Assembly: GCA_963930655.1 (NCBI GenBank)
Contig: OZ005608.1
Coordinates: 26,251,271-26,315,270, forward strand
Reading direction: 5' to 3'
Length of the DNA: 64,000 nt
From: Myrica gale
Taxonomy: Eukaryota > Streptophyta > Magnoliopsida > Fagales > Myricaceae
In this document: piece after piece, positions 1-11,000 of the stretch
Numbering within the stretch: position 1 is the first letter of the stretch
Layout: every line of letters begins with the position of its first letter
Notes under the pieces: model-generated
The model's database searches: none
What the model was told of the DNA's origin: nothing
The model's input: the letters and a program-made list of their open reading frames with translations, nothing else
Made by a program: the position numbers and the translations under genes

Positions 1-239
1 ACATTGTTAATATGTAATGTCTATCTCTCTTGAAATTGAACCAACTAATTCGAACAACAAATTTGAGAGTATCCTAAATTCTTCGTGGTATGTTCATCGA
101 GTCAGTAGATATTGTGGATGGATATAAGCAAAAGAGGAATATTTTTACCTTTTTACGCAATCATTAATGAAATAGGTAATTGGCTATATTGCGTAAATTG
201 AAGGATCACATCTATGCAGGCTTGCAGGCTGAAGCTTAT

Positions 240-1010
240 GCTCAATTGATGAACTTTATTTCCACTAGCCCAACTGAATATCGACGGGTTTTTTTCCCCT
301 CTAGGCAATTGATGGGTACTTTATATTAATTAAATGGAAATTCATATGGGCTGGCACTGTACACAGAAAGGCCTAGAGGGCCAGCAACAAGACTACCAGA
401 CTTAAAGCCCTTTATAAACACTGAAATAAGCAAAATCGGGTCCAAAGACGTACGGTTAATATAAAAGGAAACATATTCTCGTGGGGTATAGTTGTATGTG
501 ACATGGTAATTGTATACACACCACCTACTACAGAAGACCTTAAAGCAAGCATGCTCTTCATGATGGAGTTTCAGTTCGTGATCCAACCATTTCCATTTCT
601 TGGCTCATCGGCAGCCGGAGGAAAATTTCCTCTTAAGGGCTTGGCTAATATTGGCTTGAGCAATAAATTCTTGGGACACACTTTTCATTGTTGGCAGAGA
701 CTTTGGGTTGGCACGCAGGCATGCAAATGGCATTTTTGCTACAAGAAAAATATAAGGTCCATCTTTACGAGTAGGTGGCGGCAGACGTTTATCAAGTATT
801 TCATTCTTTTAAATAATAATGAAGACCACAAAGAAGTTAGGAGTTCAGTTGTGTGCCTTCCCATTAATAGCTACCACTCCAAATCTATAAATATCACACT
901 TTTCATCAATCCTCATCCTATTGGCTAGCTCTGCATAGAGACAAAAAGAAAAACTTTTTAGTAATGCTCCCTGATATAGGTTAGTTATTTGTCTTCTTTA
1001 TTTTAATTAA
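240..1010. repeat. Duplicated segment A, paralogue of 1950-3655
   Basis: This stretch closely resembles the sequence starting at 1950 and again the sequence 3150-3655. Shared landmarks include 'cccaactgaatat', 'ggcctagagg', 'gactaccagacttaaagcc' and the receptor-kinase 3' exon. Copy B has extra DNA at 2176-3145 (a hAT MITE and a LINE 3' end) that copy A lacks, so those insertions followed the duplication or were never in A. Similarity stops at 1010, exactly where the long inverted-repeat element at 1011 begins. The sequence shows the duplication; the order of events is inference. Confidence 0.75.
552..925 (-). pseudogene. Receptor-kinase 3' exon remnant (duplicate of 3226-3572)
   Basis: On the minus strand this matches the last exon of the LRR receptor kinase at 3226-3572, which encodes the C-terminal kinase lobe. 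The match runs from the 'AATGAAAAGTGTGAT' region near 925 to the tail near 552. It carries small indels, including a lost stretch where the intact copy has a GACGAC run, and no open frame spans the homology. No upstream LRR or N-lobe part is present beside it. It is a dead duplicate of the downstream end of the kinase gene. I see no sign that it is expressed. Confidence 0.75.
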
Positions 1011-1567
1011 GGGATAAAGTTATAGTTAGTCCCATAAGTATGAATAAAAATCAAATCGGTATCCTTAATTATCAATTCGGCGATTTGAAACCACAACTTT
1101 TGAAAAACATCAATTCACATCCCGTCTAAATTAGGCGTTAAATCCGATGAAAAATCATACAAAATGACCTAAATGTCTCTCCAAAATAAAGTTACTAAAA
1201 AAATTCATTAAAAAAATGATTTTTTAAAAGTAATATTTTTTAAATAAAATTATTGAAACTATTTCAATAATATAATTATTTTTAATTTATTTCTTAAATT
1301 ATTATTATTATTATTATTAAATTTTTAAAATTTAGTCTTGGAGAGGTATTTTGGTCATTTTGCATGATTTTCCGTCTAATTTAACGCCTATCATAGGTAT
1401 TTGTAGAGGGATTTTTTTAAATAATTATGATTTTCAGAGATATTTGTATAGGAATTAATTAACAGAAAACAAAAGTGAAATCATAGGGACTAATTTTATG
1501 CTTATATTATCACAGAAACTAATTCGATTTTTGCGTATATTACAGGGACCGATTTTGCATTTATCCC
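1011..1567. mobile_element. Long-terminal-inverted-repeat element, MULE-like MITE
   Basis: The two ends are inverted copies. The left starts GGGATAAAG and the right, reverse-complemented, starts GGGATAAATG. Similarity continues inward for roughly 180 bases through a shared 'AGGCGTTAAAT' block and a block around 'AATCATNCAAAATGACC'. The centre is A/T-rich and there is no coding capacity. It sits at the point where the duplicated kinase segment A loses similarity to segment B. No clean target-site duplication was found, so assignment to the Mutator-like group rests on the long inverted ends alone. Confidence 0.6.
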
Positions 1568-1949
1568 AAATTTATATTCAATTTGCGTTGATCTGGTGTG
1601 AATATTTAGGTAGTTCATAAGAGTTTTATTAATGACATTTGTAAAAAATTGGTGAATTTTTTAAAAATATATAATTTCAAATTGATTTTTATTGAAGTTT
1701 TATTAATCAGTTTTTTTTCTAGGAAATTATACAAAGAGGACAATGAGCGTTTCAGACAAGAGGAATATTGGAAGGTAAGGTTAAAACCCTCCTTTTGAGC
1801 AAACCCTCCTCTGAGAGTTCCCAAACCCTCCTCCTCTGATACTTATTTTGATATTAATGTCAGGCTTGGCTACAAAATTTCAGGTTCCTATTTCAAACAT
1901 CCCTAAACCGAAAGAAAATAAAGGAAGTATACGATGATTGCAGGGCAGT

Positions 1950-2175
1950 TGAGTAAATTGATGGACTTCATTTCCATTAGCCCAACTGAATATTGACGGG
2001 TTTTTTTTTTCCTCTAAGCAATTGATGGACTTTATTATTAATAAAATGAAAATTCTCATGGGCTGGCACAGTACACAGAAAGGCCTAGAGGCCCAGCTAC
2101 AAGACTACCAGACTTAAAGCCCTTTATAAACACCAAAATAGGCTGAAGACCAACCAAACAAAATCGGGTACAAAG
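1950..2175. repeat. Duplicated segment B, 5' part
   Basis: Second copy of the sequence found at 240-450. Its continuation was separated by insertion of the GC-rich hAT MITE (2176-2918) and of a LINE 3' end (about 2930-3145), and resumes near 3150 with the receptor-kinase 3' exon. It has no coding potential of its own. Confidence 0.7.
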
Positions 2176-2926
2176 TAGTGTTGTACATAACCGGTGGCGG
2201 TGGCGGTGGCGGTGGCGGTTATGACCTCTACCGGCATCGTCACCGCTATGGACGGTTCTCCAAAAACGAGAATCGTCCCCGCCACCGTAAGGGGAACAAC
2301 CGTCACCTAACGGTGGCGGTGGGCGATAACCGCTACAATCACCGGAAATTCAAAAAAATTCAGGGAAAAAAATTACAAACCGCACAAATCGAAACAAAAT
2401 CTCACAAAAATCTAAACAAACCGCACAAATCACAAGATTTCAACCCAAATCACATATTCCAAACCAAACCAATCCAAATCAAACCAAACCAAACCAAATC
2501 GCAGATTCCAAATCACAAGAAACTAGAAATTTGTTCTAAAAATACAACAAAATAATCAAATCGCAATGAACGGGGGAGCAAGAGAGTTGCAGAGGAGAGA
2601 CAGAGAAAAGAAACGGGTGAAGCGGCGGCTGAGAGCAGAAGAAACGAGCGAAGAGGGAGATGGGGGAGGGAGGAGAAGAAGAAATGACGAAGAGGGAGGA
2701 GAAGTAGGGTTAAGAAGAGAAATTAAAACGACGTCGTTTCGTATATGTTAAAAAAATGGGGAAAGCGGTGAAACCGCCCAGCGGGAGCGGTTTCACCGCT
2801 TCCGTCAAAATCCCCATTATTTGGGGATTTTGGCATCGGCACCGGTGCCCCTTGGCACCGGTGCACGGTACACGGTGTCGGTTAACCGGCCCACCGCCGG
2901 TACCGGTGCACATCCCTAGTACAAAG
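2168..2926. mobile_element. GC-rich hAT-type MITE with 8-bp target-site duplication
   Basis: The element (2176-2918, 743 bases) is flanked by the direct repeat GTACAAAG at 2168-2175 and 2919-2926, the 8-bp duplication typical of hAT transposons. The left end reads TAGTGTTGTACATAACCGG. The right end, reverse-complemented, reads TAGGGATGTGCACCGGTACC, so the termini match at most of the first 12 positions and resemble known hAT ends (TAGGGATG). Inside are a GGTGGC tandem repeat (2193-2219), several CCGGTG/CACCGG motifs, a purine-rich GAGA tract, and a hairpin with perfect 14-base arms near 2765-2801. There is no transposase, so it is non-autonomous. The open frames inside come from low-complexity DNA and are not genes. 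Confidence 0.85.
2193..2219. repeat. GGTGGC minisatellite within the hAT MITE
   Basis: About four and a half tandem copies of the hexamer GGTGGC lie 17 bases inside the left terminus of the MITE. Their complement CCACCG recurs elsewhere in the element. Expansion in subterminal repeats of this kind is a known habit of hAT elements, where transposase binds subterminal motifs; that role here is inference. Confidence 0.8.
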
Positions 2927-3145
2927 AGGTAAGATTTTTTTTAATCAAAACTCCAACTTTATTCAAAGCCAACAAAAACCATACAATACAAAGCTAGGGG
3001 GTCAGTCCCTACATACAATCAGGAGACATCAGGAAAATGCTCAACATTACAGGATTGCCTCCTGAGTTGAACTCAGTGGCGGCCCAACGAGCTAACAGGT
3101 GCACCGCCTCATTTGCACCACGACGTACATGACTAAAATGACAAG
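2927..3145 (-). mobile_element. 5'-truncated LINE 3' end with RNase H (RVT_3) tail
   Basis: Read on the minus strand, the piece translates as an RNase H-like C-terminus including HVRRGANEAVHLLARWA, the form seen in the RVT_3 domain of plant non-LTR retroelements and their gene relatives. An in-frame stop, a 3' untranslated stretch and an A-rich tail (the T-run near 2936-2943 on the plus strand) follow. Only the 3' end is present, as expected from 5'-truncated target-primed insertion. It lies between the hAT MITE and the kinase exon homology inside duplicated segment B and is absent from segment A. No clear target-site duplication was seen. Confidence 0.65.
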
Positions 3146-3225
3146 CTTGGGGTACGGTTGTATGTGTCATGGTCTTCATGATGGTATTTCACTTTCTGAT
3201 CCAACCATTTCCATCTCTTGGGTCA

Positions 3226-6065
3226 TCAGCTGCCAAAGGGAAATTTCATCAAGGGCTTAGCTAATATTGGCTTCCTGTGAGCAATAAATTCTTGGGACAC
3301 GCTTTTCATTGTTGGCCGAGACATTGGATTGGCACGCAAGCAGGCAAATGCCATTTTAGCTACGAGAAAAATATAAGGTGCATCCCGACGAGCAGGTGGT
3401 GGCAGGCGTTTGTCAAGTATTTCATTTAGCATCACGCCTTGAAATAATGATGACGACGACGACAAAGAAGTTAGGAGTTCAGTTGGGTGCCTTCCCATTA
3501 ATATTTCCACCGCCACCACTCCAAAGCTATAAACATCACACTTTTCATTAATCCTCATCGTAAAAGCTAACTCTGCAATAGAGATAAAAAGAAAAACCGT
3601 TTTAGTAATGCTTCCTAGTATAGGCTAGTTCTTTGTTTCCTTTATTTTAATTAATCTTTATATATCAAGTCACAAGAGATAGTGATTGTAATTTCCTACG
3701 ATAAATGTATTATCTTACAAGATCACCTACTATATATTTAGGAAGCCGATCGCGCTACATGCAAAATAATATGAAGGAAAAAGCAAAGAAAGGAATAGGC
3801 AATGAAGAAAGGAAAAAAAATACCTGGGGCAATGTAGCCGTAAGTTCCAGCAAGTAAAGTTTGATTGGAGGAATCAGGATTAAGCAGTTTAGAGGTGCCA
3901 AAGTCAGAGACAAAAGTCTTCAATTCAGAATTCATGAGGATATTGTTGCTTGATATATCTCGATGAACAATTGCTGGGATGCATTCATGATGCATGTAAG
4001 ATAAGGCATTAGCTACGCCCTTGATGATGTTCACCCTCGTATTCCAATTCAATTCCACAGCTTCAACATCGTTTCTTAGGACAACAAATAGGCTTCCCCT
4101 TTCCATGTATTCATAAACCAAAAACATGCATCGCCTATGTAAACAAAACCCATAAAGCCTTATAATGTTTCGATGTCGAATCTTTGTTAGTACCTCTACC
4201 TCATTCTTGAAACTCTTCAAGAAATTTGGGTTCTCAACTTCCACGTGATGAAGCTTCTTCAAGGCGACCACTCTTCCACTCGGCAGCACTGCTTTGTAAA
4301 CACTACCATAGCCCCCGGTTCCAATACAATACCTAATGTCAAAGTCCTCTGTTGCTTTAATGATGTCTTCATATGCAATGCTTCCATCATAATTCCATAT
4401 GGAGAACAAATTCCCATCCTTTGTTTGTATTGACTTGAATGGAGTTTTCTTAATGAAGCATCGTGTCAAAAGCAAACTCCCAAGAACTACAAATCTGAAG
4501 AAAATGGCGATGGGTACAAAAATTCTAATTTCATGCCCACCAAATGATTTGTGACAAGGACGAAAACCACTCAAGTTGCCGCATAAATGCTTGTTGCCAA
4601 TTAAGTCGACTTTTTCGATTGCATTGAGAGAAGAGGGAATGTGGCCTTTAAGATTGTTGTAGCTGAGATTCAAGAACGATAAATCTTGGAATGAAAACCC
4701 AAGTTCAGAGGGTATCTCTCCACTGATGAAGTTATGACTTAGGTCTATGGTATCCAGCAAGTTAGAGGCATGTGTGTAATTGGGAATGTTTCCGGTGAAG
4801 TGATTGTGACTCAATAACAACTTCATCAACAAAACGGGGGTGGATAATATATCAGGGATTTGACCAATGAGATTGTTGAATTGGAGATTCAAAGTCAATA
4901 GCCTCTCGCAGTTCCCTAATTCTTCAGGGATTGAATCATTTAGTCGATTCCAATCAAGGAACAAATATAGTAAATTCGTTAGACGACCCAAGGTAGAAGG
5001 GATTGGACCAATAAACGTATTACTGGAAAGGTACAATTTGGTTAGAGATTCCAGCATCCCTATTTCTAAAGGAATGGACTCATTGAGTTGATTATTATTA
5101 AGAAACAGTTCTTCTAAATCAGTTAAACGACTCAGGGCGGAAGGGATTGGACCAATGAGCATGTTATTGGATATGTCCAAAATGTTCAGATTCTTTAGCC
5201 TCCCTATTTATGAGGGAATATAACCATTTATTTGATTACTCCCAAGGAACAACTTTGTTAAATTAGTTAAACGACTCAGGGTGGAAGGGAGTGGACCAAT
5301 GAGTTTGTTATTGTATATGTCCAAAATGGTCAGATTCTTTAGCCTCCCTATTTCTAAGGGAATATAACCATTTATTTGATTACTCCCAAGGTCCAAAATT
5401 TTCAAATAAATTAAATGACACAAGGTGGAAGGGATTGGACCAATAAATTCATTGTAACTTAGATCCAAGTAAGCTAGATTTTTTAGCATTCCTACACTTG
5501 AAGAAAGGAGACCGTTGATATGATTTTGGAACATATCAAGACGGGTGAGGTTTGTTAAAAACCAAAGGTTTGAAGGGATTGTTCCCACAATGTCATTATG
5601 AGAAATGTCCAGCTCCACTAATTGGGTGAGATTTGCAAGCGAATGAGGTAATTCACCCGTAAGTTTATTGTATGATAGATCGAGGTAGGTGAGATTCGAA
5701 AGTGTGCCTATCTCAAGAGGGATGCTCCCACGAAGGTGGTTTTCTTGAAGATTAAGACTCACTAAATTTGGAAGGGAAGAGAAGTTGAGCTTGAACTCAC
5801 CTTCCAAATATCTGTAAGCTCTGAAAATCTCTGTGACGCTTCCACCATTGCAAGTAATTCCAGCCCACTTGCAAGGACTAGAGGTATTGTCGGTTTCGGA
5901 CCTCGACCACCACCCAGTCTCCAGCAGAGCCTCTGCTTCTAGTTGTAATGCTGGCGATTGAGAAGCTTCCGCAAACTCATGTGTGGGATTCAAATAGGTC
6001 CCGTAGACCAAGACACAGGAGATCCATGCTACTACGGCAACAGAAAAGGAATAGGCGGATGCCAT
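3226..6065 (-). pseudogene. LRR receptor-like kinase (MIK2-like), interrupted by an in-frame stop
   Basis: Two exons: 3824-6065 and 3226-3572, with a 251-base intron (donor CAG/GTATTT; acceptor TTGCAG) that rebuilds the kinase motif GTYGYIAPELAF. The 862-codon frame has a hydrophobic signal peptide, a cap with CKWAGITCN, about 12-14 plant-type LRRs (NLxxLDLSxNxLxGxIP), a membrane helix near codon 515 (IFVPIAIFF), then a kinase with GTGGYGSVYKA, VVALKKL, VHRDISSNNIL and SDFGTSKLL, so the catalytic residues are present. This layout is that of MIK2/MDIS1-interacting cell-surface kinases. Codon 286 is TAA (5208-5210) where a sister LRR at 5356-5358 has GAA (Glu). Both sides are open and in the same frame, so a single base change ends the protein inside the LRRs. 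It is a very young pseudogene, a null allele or a sequencing error. A downstream ATG at 5180 could give a product without a signal peptide. Confidence 0.88.
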
Positions 6066-6130
6066 GTTTTAAGTCTATAATGGAGGATGGGCAAATAAGA
6101 AAGCAATGATCGTTAAGCTCATGACTCGGT

Positions 6131-6141
6131 CTCTTTTATAG
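6131..6141 (-). promoter_or_regulatory. TATA box of the receptor kinase
   Basis: On the minus strand the sequence reads CTATAAAAGAG, a canonical plant TATA box about 70 bases before the ATG at 6065. This implies a transcription start near 6100 and a 5' leader of about 35-40 bases. Position and sequence are direct; use in vivo is inferred. Confidence 0.55.
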
Positions 6142-6590
6142 GCAGCAGACATAGTTCAGATCAGCATAAAAAATAAATAAAAGAAATACAAATTCAGGGG
6201 GGAAAAGTGGGGTTGTCACATTAATTAAATTGGAAGGGAGCTAGGTCAATGGGCATCTTATTGGATTCATATAACAAGATGTTTGATGAACGACCTTTCC
6301 TTCCGGGGGGGCCAACCATGGTTAATGCAATAGTTCTTGCAGGGGTCTACTTATTCGAAATACGGACTATGGGGAGCCTATCATACCATATATATATAGA
6401 TAAACAATTTTTTGTCTTACGTTTTATGGATTGCCATTGAGGTGAGTCAATGATGAAGTAAACGGGTCAGACTTCTATGCTTGGAAATTGTATAGAAAGA
6501 GGACATTGATATGGATTGCCATTGAGGTGGGTCAATGATGAAGATAAACGGGCCGGTCTTCTATTCTTGGATTTCTTTCAGGGAAATTAT

Positions 6591-6773
6591 GGGCATGTTT
6601 GAGACCCCAAATATTTGGGGTCTCAACAAATCGGACAAACCAAATAAACTTCAAAATTTTTAACTTTTACACCTACACACTTCACCTTTCACAAACCCCA
6701 ATAAATCTCAATAAAGTAAAGATTTCCAAAATTTTGAGAATATTTCCCAATATTTTGGCAAACAAACATCCCC
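6591..6773. mobile_element. Small foldback MITE, 3-bp TAT flanks
   Basis: The left end reads GGGCATGTTTG and the right end, reverse-complemented, GGGGATGTTTG. Both continue into an AAATATT-containing arm. The element is 183 bases, A/T-rich and non-coding, and is bordered by TAT on both sides (6588-6590 and 6774-6776). Short ends of this type with 3-bp duplications resemble PIF/Harbinger (Tourist-like) MITEs, though the usual duplication is TAA/TTA. Confidence 0.55.
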
Positions 6774-6776
6774 TAT

Positions 6777-7121
6777 ATGTTTGAGGTGAAAATTTTGAGT
6801 ATTGAGATTTGATAAATATTATAAAGTAAAGATATGTTATGGGAGTCGGTGAAAAAGTGAAGAGAGAAGATTTTTAGTAAGTATTATAATAATAAAAAAT
6901 TATGTGATAAATTTTTTATTATTAAATCTACATTTTTGGGCCTAAATTATGCACACTCCAAACTTTTACTACTATAAAATAAATCTTTATTTTCCTATCT
7001 ATCATCTATTTTTATTATAAAAAATATAAAAAATTCATTCAAACAATCCCTCTTCACTTTTTCATCAACTCTCATATTCTAAAATTTTAACACACAAACT
7101 GATATTTTCAGATAGAAACAT
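6777..7121. mobile_element. Possible second foldback MITE, adjacent
   Basis: Inverted similarity connects ATGTTTGAGG...GAAAAAGTGAAGAGAGA near 6777-6870 with the reverse complement of 7020-7121 (GATGAAAAAGTGAAGAGGGA, ending AACATG). The pairing is imperfect and the element lies directly against the previous MITE. No target duplication could be confirmed. The remaining bases to 7620 are A/T-rich spacer in which I see nothing. Confidence 0.4.
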
Positions 7122-7649
7122 GTTCTTGGATAACATTCTTACTTCCGTTTTTCTTTTTCTTCACTCCTTTTTTTTGTAAAGAGAAAAATTTGTTACACTC
7201 AATCTATGTGCATTGTACTTAAACGGAACTGGTCTAATTAGGATATACATTGATTGGGATGAGACGAGGGATCACAACTAGAGATGAAACCAAAATTTAC
7301 TCCTAAGAGGGCCAAATATAATTTTTGCTTGAATCTAAAAAATCTTAGTAGTGTATTCAATAAATAAAATCTTTAAATTTTTATTAAAATAAAAATAAAA
7401 ATAGTCAAAGTGTATCAACGTACTCTAAAACTTAAAAAATGAAAAAATTATAAACTTTTAACTTAAGTGTAAATAAATAAGATAATCCGTAAGAAAATCA
7501 TCTTCTATATTACAACCGATTAAGAAATAATGTGAACCAATTAGATTAAAATTTAAGATGATGATCAATCTTAAAAAGAAAGTAGATATTTTTCTAAAAG
7601 ATATTAAGTCGTCTTTGGTGTTTTTTTTTTTTACTCTAACTGAGTTTTA

Positions 7650-7840
7650 TTAAGGATGCATCACGACATAAGCAAACGACTCCCAACAAGGAATAAAAAT
7701 CCAAGGAAAATGGCGATCGGAAAAAAATCTTTAGCAGGCTTCCACTAAATGATTGTCCAAATAAACTACATTGGATCTTTGGATCTTTAGCATTCGCATT
7801 TCTGAAGGAATATGATTTTGCGGCATATCAAACTCACATG
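7650..7840 (-). pseudogene. Receptor-kinase remnant (membrane and LRR scraps)
   Basis: The stretch around 7655-7720 resembles the juxtamembrane part of the kinase gene at 4460-4520: shared pieces include 'AAACGACTCCCAACAAG' versus 'AAACTCCCAAGAAC', and 'GAAAATGGCGATCGG' versus 'GAAAATGGCGATGGG'. A piece near 7785-7815 resembles an LRR unit (CTTTAGCATTC...ATTTCTGAAGGAATAT). There is no open frame. It appears to be a third, badly eroded piece of the same receptor family. Confidence 0.45.
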
Positions 7841-8044
7841 GGACAGGCGGTTAGAATGCTAATTTGGTCGACCAGCATGCCTTTTGCAACGTCTATAATT
7901 TTCCTCGATTCATGCAAATTTAGGATACTTGGGGCTTCATTTGTAAACCCAAAAAAAACGTAAATCACCAAAACCCAATGCTTACAGGGAAATTTCTGAC
8001 TAAATTGAATTAAACCATTCTGATTCAGCAGATTATGCCCAGAG

Positions 8045-11000
8045 TCATAAGTTATTAGCTCCAACCTGACTGACTTCAGCAGCATATAAAGATTCTATGA
8101 TCTCATAATGGCCAGACAATATGTCCTTGTTCCCTTGCTCGGACTTATGAGCTGATTTCGGAACATCGTTTCCAGTATTTTCTTCTCCGAAGCTTTCCTG
8201 TTCTTGGTCTGCTACCTCGGATTCGACCACTTCACTCTTCCATTTAATGCCAACTGCCTCTGCCTGATCGGCAAACAATATTTTTGAAACGGGTGAGCTG
8301 CAGATGTCTTTATAAACTTCATAACTAGCAGCACGAGTGTTTCCACCCTCCAAAAGTTTTGCAAGAGGATGTAAAACTGAGATTGGACCATCACTTCTCT
8401 CCAAAGTTTCTTTTAGAACCAGAAAGTCAGGGACAAACCCTGCCTTGCTGAACTGAACGAAAACTGCAGTTTCATCCAAGTGGAAGACAGAAGTTACAGA
8501 GGTCGGGCCAAATACTTTAGAGATGCATTCTCTTATCTCCCTTGCCTTGAGTTTGAATGGGAATCCCCAGATTAGAACAATGTTCTCAAAAAAAATCTTT
8601 GTATACCGCCTTTTGAGGTTCTTAGTCCCCAAAGAGTCTTCAATCACTTTCCCCGTACTTAAATCAATAATATCTCCATTAGTCCAACTTAGGTATAGAA
8701 GGTTGACATGCTTATGGAGCTTTTCATTGTGGGCTAAATTTTCCGAGGGGGAATGGAGTTTGAAATCAATGCCTAGATGACTGCAGGCCTGTGCAAAGAC
8801 ACATCCTGTCATAAAAGCATCATACCCAGCTTCATGCTTGGCTCCAGAGTTCCAATTGGAGGACCTGCAAATATGTTTAGTAAAGGTATCAGCTCCCAAG
8901 CTTGGACAAAAAAGACAAGTAGGGGGCACAATACCTCATTATTTAACCACTACAACAAGACAAATGGCAAACTTTTTTTCCCAGACAAATTAAGTCCCAA
9001 AGACAACTCCAATGTATGACACACATAAAGCCACATGTGCCAAACCATATACATCTTAGAAACCAGACATTAGCATATGAGCATGAAAATATACAACGAT
9101 TAGGAGTTCAATAGTATCAAGTGCATTGTGGGAGCTTAATAACAATCAATCGGATCATAATGCTATCATAAATATACTTTAGGATAGCACAATGGAGATC
9201 AAACCTCAGCTCATCCACTTGAACCTCCACTTGCACACATTGCTGTAAAGCCAGCCCCGTAATTTTAGATCTAAGATCAATTTGTGGACACAACAAGGCA
9301 AATGCTGATGATAGTGATGTGCGGGAGTTCTTCATCCGCTGTTGGAGTATACAATTGGCATTCAGAAGTATTTTTGTATCTACGATCTGAGGAAAGTACT
9401 TATTAACAGAGGAGACAAATTCTTCAGCAGTCAAAGGAAGAGGGCCTAAGAATTTGCTGTATACATGTGCAATATCTGTGTCATGGATAGAGAGCCTCGT
9501 TAGTAACAGGAAATAATGATAATCTCCTCTTCATGAAATTTTGGATGATAATCCTACCCAGGAAGCAATTGTGACCAACAATTAACTTCTGCTCTGAGGA
9601 AAGGAGGTCAATGACATGGCGAAACCCAATTGCAGCTTGGATTTTCATCTCTACTCCTCGGCGATTCTCAGCTTTTACCTCTGCCTGCAACAGATTAAGA
9701 GAGAAAATTTTGATCTCCTGTTGAAATCTATGCCTTGGGACTTCAGATTCTAGAAATACTTTTTAGTTTCTAGTAATTCTCTACTAGTCATTCACTTAAA
9801 TTAAAACCCAGTTGAAACTTGAGAAAATCCTAGCCAGCCAAACTTCAAACAACTAAGACTTTCTTGGAAGGAGAATAATTCAAATTACAGTTTCAGTAAT
9901 TGAATATGATTTAACCAAGTCAACATACCAAGCAGTGTTTCATAGGAGAAGAAAATATAGAAGCTTTACTTTCACTTATGCAAGCACTTAGTATATTTTT
10001 CCCGAAGGAAAAGTGACTTACCACAATGAACTCCCTGTCCTCCTTGGATTCTGTATATACTACTACCTGTTGTGAACAGAAATTCTCTCCATTAACACGA
10101 ACATGAGTAAGGTCTTTGAAGTGCTTGTTAATAACCTGCATAATTCCAATTACGTATTCAGAAAGAAAATAAGCATTATGTTCCCTACTAAAGAAGAAAA
10201 ACTAATATCTAAAATTCAAGAGATCCAAAGATCATGGTACTAATCCAAAAAGTAGTTCATTAAAGAAGATAAGAGAAACAAAGGGGCAAGAACCTAGTAC
10301 ATGGGAAATAAACATGATTAACACCCAAAACAAAACCAACATCTAAATTGAAAAGAACCAAGGAACCCCATGATAAAGAAAAGAGAATAAATTTAAAAAA
10401 AATTAGATACAAAATGGGAACCATGCTTCTTTTCTTTTCTTTTATAAGTACAAATTGGGAACCATACTTGGATTTCGAGATTGGAAAAAAGGGCTTCACA
10501 GTTCTTGAAGGCAGCACTTCATAAGTATTTAATTAGATTATAACCATAAAGAACCCGTAAGCGAACTATGAATTGTATAGGCTTGTAGCAAAGTCTTGTG
10601 TGTATAATGCAGTAAACATAATCTACTAAGAAGTGAAAACATATAGCTATGAACTTGCAATCCAGTTGAACCACAAATCATTTGAAATGAACCTAACTTT
10701 CTCGAGTGCTACACAAAGTTGGAATTCAATTGATTTAAAAATTTTGATGCCTTAAATTAGTTGTGGGCATTTCAAAGTAGCTCAGACAGAGTAAACTACA
10801 ACCTGGAGAAACAAATAATGTGTTCCCCAAAATGTTTTATAGGAATTGGAGATGACAGACCTTTTAGACTTAAATTGTTATCTACATAATATTACCAAGA
10901 AGCCCCTATTCTCATATGTTAAATCCAAAGTGAAAGAGAAAGAAAACTCTTGAGCAAGTACTACCACGTCAGATAGATGTAAATGATCTCTAATATATCT

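Noticed and set aside
2178..2555. Open frame of 125 residues in the hAT MITE
   Set aside because: It reads a GGTGGC repeat and A-rich DNA inside a defined transposon and resembles no protein.
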